The position numbers and the translations under genes are program-made. This document shows, one piece after another, positions 63,301 to 64,000 of a stretch of DNA of 64,000 nt. Source of the DNA: UBA966 sp046350355 (GTDB taxonomy: Bacteria > Planctomycetota > Phycisphaerae > Phycisphaerales > SM1A02); NCBI GenBank assembly GCA_046350355.1, contig JAXMAN010000001.1, forward strand, positions 682,001 to 746,000, read 5' to 3'. The notes beneath the pieces are model-generated. The model saw nothing but the letters and a program-made list of their open reading frames with translations. It did not search any database and was not told the origin of the DNA. Every line of letters starts with the position of its first letter. Position 1 is the first letter of the stretch.

Positions 63301-64000
63301 TCACTGCTCGCGGTAGGAGAGGATGCGGGCGGGGACGACGGAGCGGTCGACGACCGCCTCGATCTCGACCTCGACGCCGGTGGAGGCTGCGCGGCCTCGG
63401 CTGGTCACGGTATACACGCTGCTGGTCACGTCGAATTGCGTGGCGATCTGGCCCAGCGCGGCGGAATTCAGTCCGGAGAGGCCCATCAGGTCGACGAGGC
63501 TCGTGATGCCCTCGCGCTTGGCGCGCCGGCGCGCGACGATCGTGTCGGCCACGCGCGCGTCGATGTCGAGGACGTTCTTGAGCAGGTCGGCCGAGGCGGT
63601 GTTGATATTGATGCGGCCGGGGACGGGCTTGGAGAAGTCGTCCGCGGTCGTCTCGCGCAGCACGGCGCGGAGCTGCTGGTCGTTCAGGTCCTTGACCGCG
63701 GGGGTCGAGGTCGCGTTGCCGCGCCCCGCGCTCGAGCGGCCGCTCGTCGCGCCGGAGGCGCCGCCGCTGGATCCGCCGCTCTTCGATCCGCCGGAGCTGG
63801 ACGAGTCCTTGCTGCCGCCGCTGCTCATCCCGCCGCCGCTCGAGCGCCCGCCGCTCGAGCCACCCTGGCTCCCGGAGCTGCTGGCGCTGCGGGCGCCGGC
63901 GGTCTGGCTCAGGGGCGTGATGAGCAGGTTCTCGGGGCGCGCGCCGGAGGTGCGCCCGTACTCGCCCAGCGCGCGGGCCTGCGCCTCGTCGACGCCGGTG
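63301..64000 (-). CDS. gspK: Type II secretion GspK-like protein, 5' end outside window
   Basis: The frame stays open to the right edge, so only the last 233 residues are visible. The C-terminal part has a helix-hairpin-helix (ININTASADLLKNVLDIDAR, VADTIVARRRAKREGI) and a terminal beta domain (SSVYTVTSRGRAASTGVEVE), as in the minor pseudopilin GspK. A Ser/Gly-rich linker of about 50 residues precedes it. GspK caps the pseudopilus tip. An internal ATG at 63828 would cut in the linker and is not used. Downstream genes on the minus strand are gspL, gspM, gspC-like and gspD. Confidence 0.8.
   Translation of the reverse strand, partial: TGVDEAQARALGEYGRTSGARPENLLITPLSQTAGARSASSSGSQGGSSGGRSSGGGMSSGGSKDSSSSGGSKSGGSSGGASGATSGRSSAGRGNATSTPAVKDLNDQQLRAVLRETTADDFSKPVPGRININTASADLLKNVLDIDARVADTIVARRRAKREGITSLVDLMGLSGLNSAALGQIATQFDVTSSVYTVTSRGRAASTGVEVEIEAVVDRSVVPARILSYREQ

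Overview
The window is very GC-rich (mostly 70% or more by eye) and looks like a chromosomal segment of a planctomycete, most likely class Phycisphaerae. The best evidence is four secreted proteins ending in the paired dockerin-like motif typical of that group (GDLNNDGVVNGADLG type, followed by a short Leu/Trp stretch). Supporting evidence is a Cys-rich CCETVC module, a type II secretion/pseudopilin set and a DUF1573 protein. No rRNA, tRNA, CRISPR array or intact transposase is visible. One tmRNA gene (ssrA) is present.

Layout. 1-5.3 kb: end of a COX15/CtaA heme A synthase gene, a DUF1573 plus terpenoid-cyclase-toroid fusion, an MDR oxidoreductase and ClpS. 5.6-7.7 kb: a secreted dockerin-repeat protein with a strong terminator. 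7.8-13 kb: a four-gene MacAB/TolC-type efflux operon. 13-14.2 kb: an ECF sigma factor translationally coupled to a small unknown protein. 14.3-16.3 kb: a two-gene AbiE-like toxin-antitoxin system with a palindromic operator, beside the 3' end of ssrA. 16.8-21.5 kb: LMW phosphatase, flavin reductase, SerA, DUF1015, HD-GYP and HTH proteins. 21.5-28.5 kb: three more secreted dockerin-repeat proteins (two are tandem paralogues) and a pseudopilin. 28.6-49.4 kb: a housekeeping stretch (acs, alaS, tpiA-secG-yicC-kinase-PDZ, adk, recJ, UDP-sugar pyrophosphorylase, PhoU, pdxJ-dapA-nudix, phosphohexomutase, PTPS-ppk1). A 486-bp intergenic region at 44.94-45.43 kb holds two covarying hairpin units in inverted orientation. 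49.4-54.2 kb: an LEA-type lipoprotein and a 1376-residue beta-propeller protein. 54.26 kb: a small protein that is almost entirely Asp/Glu. 54.7-64 kb: a minus-strand type II secretion operon (GspK, GspL, GspM, GspC-like, GspD, lipoprotein) running in from the right edge.

Two themes link the window. First, many housekeeping genes have a TANNNT box ending only 6-9 nt before the start codon and no Shine-Dalgarno sequence, which suggests widespread leaderless transcription. Several of these boxes sit back to back in 50-70 bp divergent intergenic regions. Secreted-protein genes instead have Shine-Dalgarno sites and longer leaders. Second, secreted dockerin-tailed proteins, a pseudopilin and a type II secretion operon occur together, which makes a shared export route plausible but unproven.

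The strongest candidates for something undescribed are the inverted pair of covarying hairpins at 45.0-45.3 kb, the AbiE-like pair whose antitoxin has a PD-(D/E)XK-like N-terminus, the poly-acidic protein, and the leaderless/divergent promoter architecture. All function calls come from reading motifs; no database search was run.
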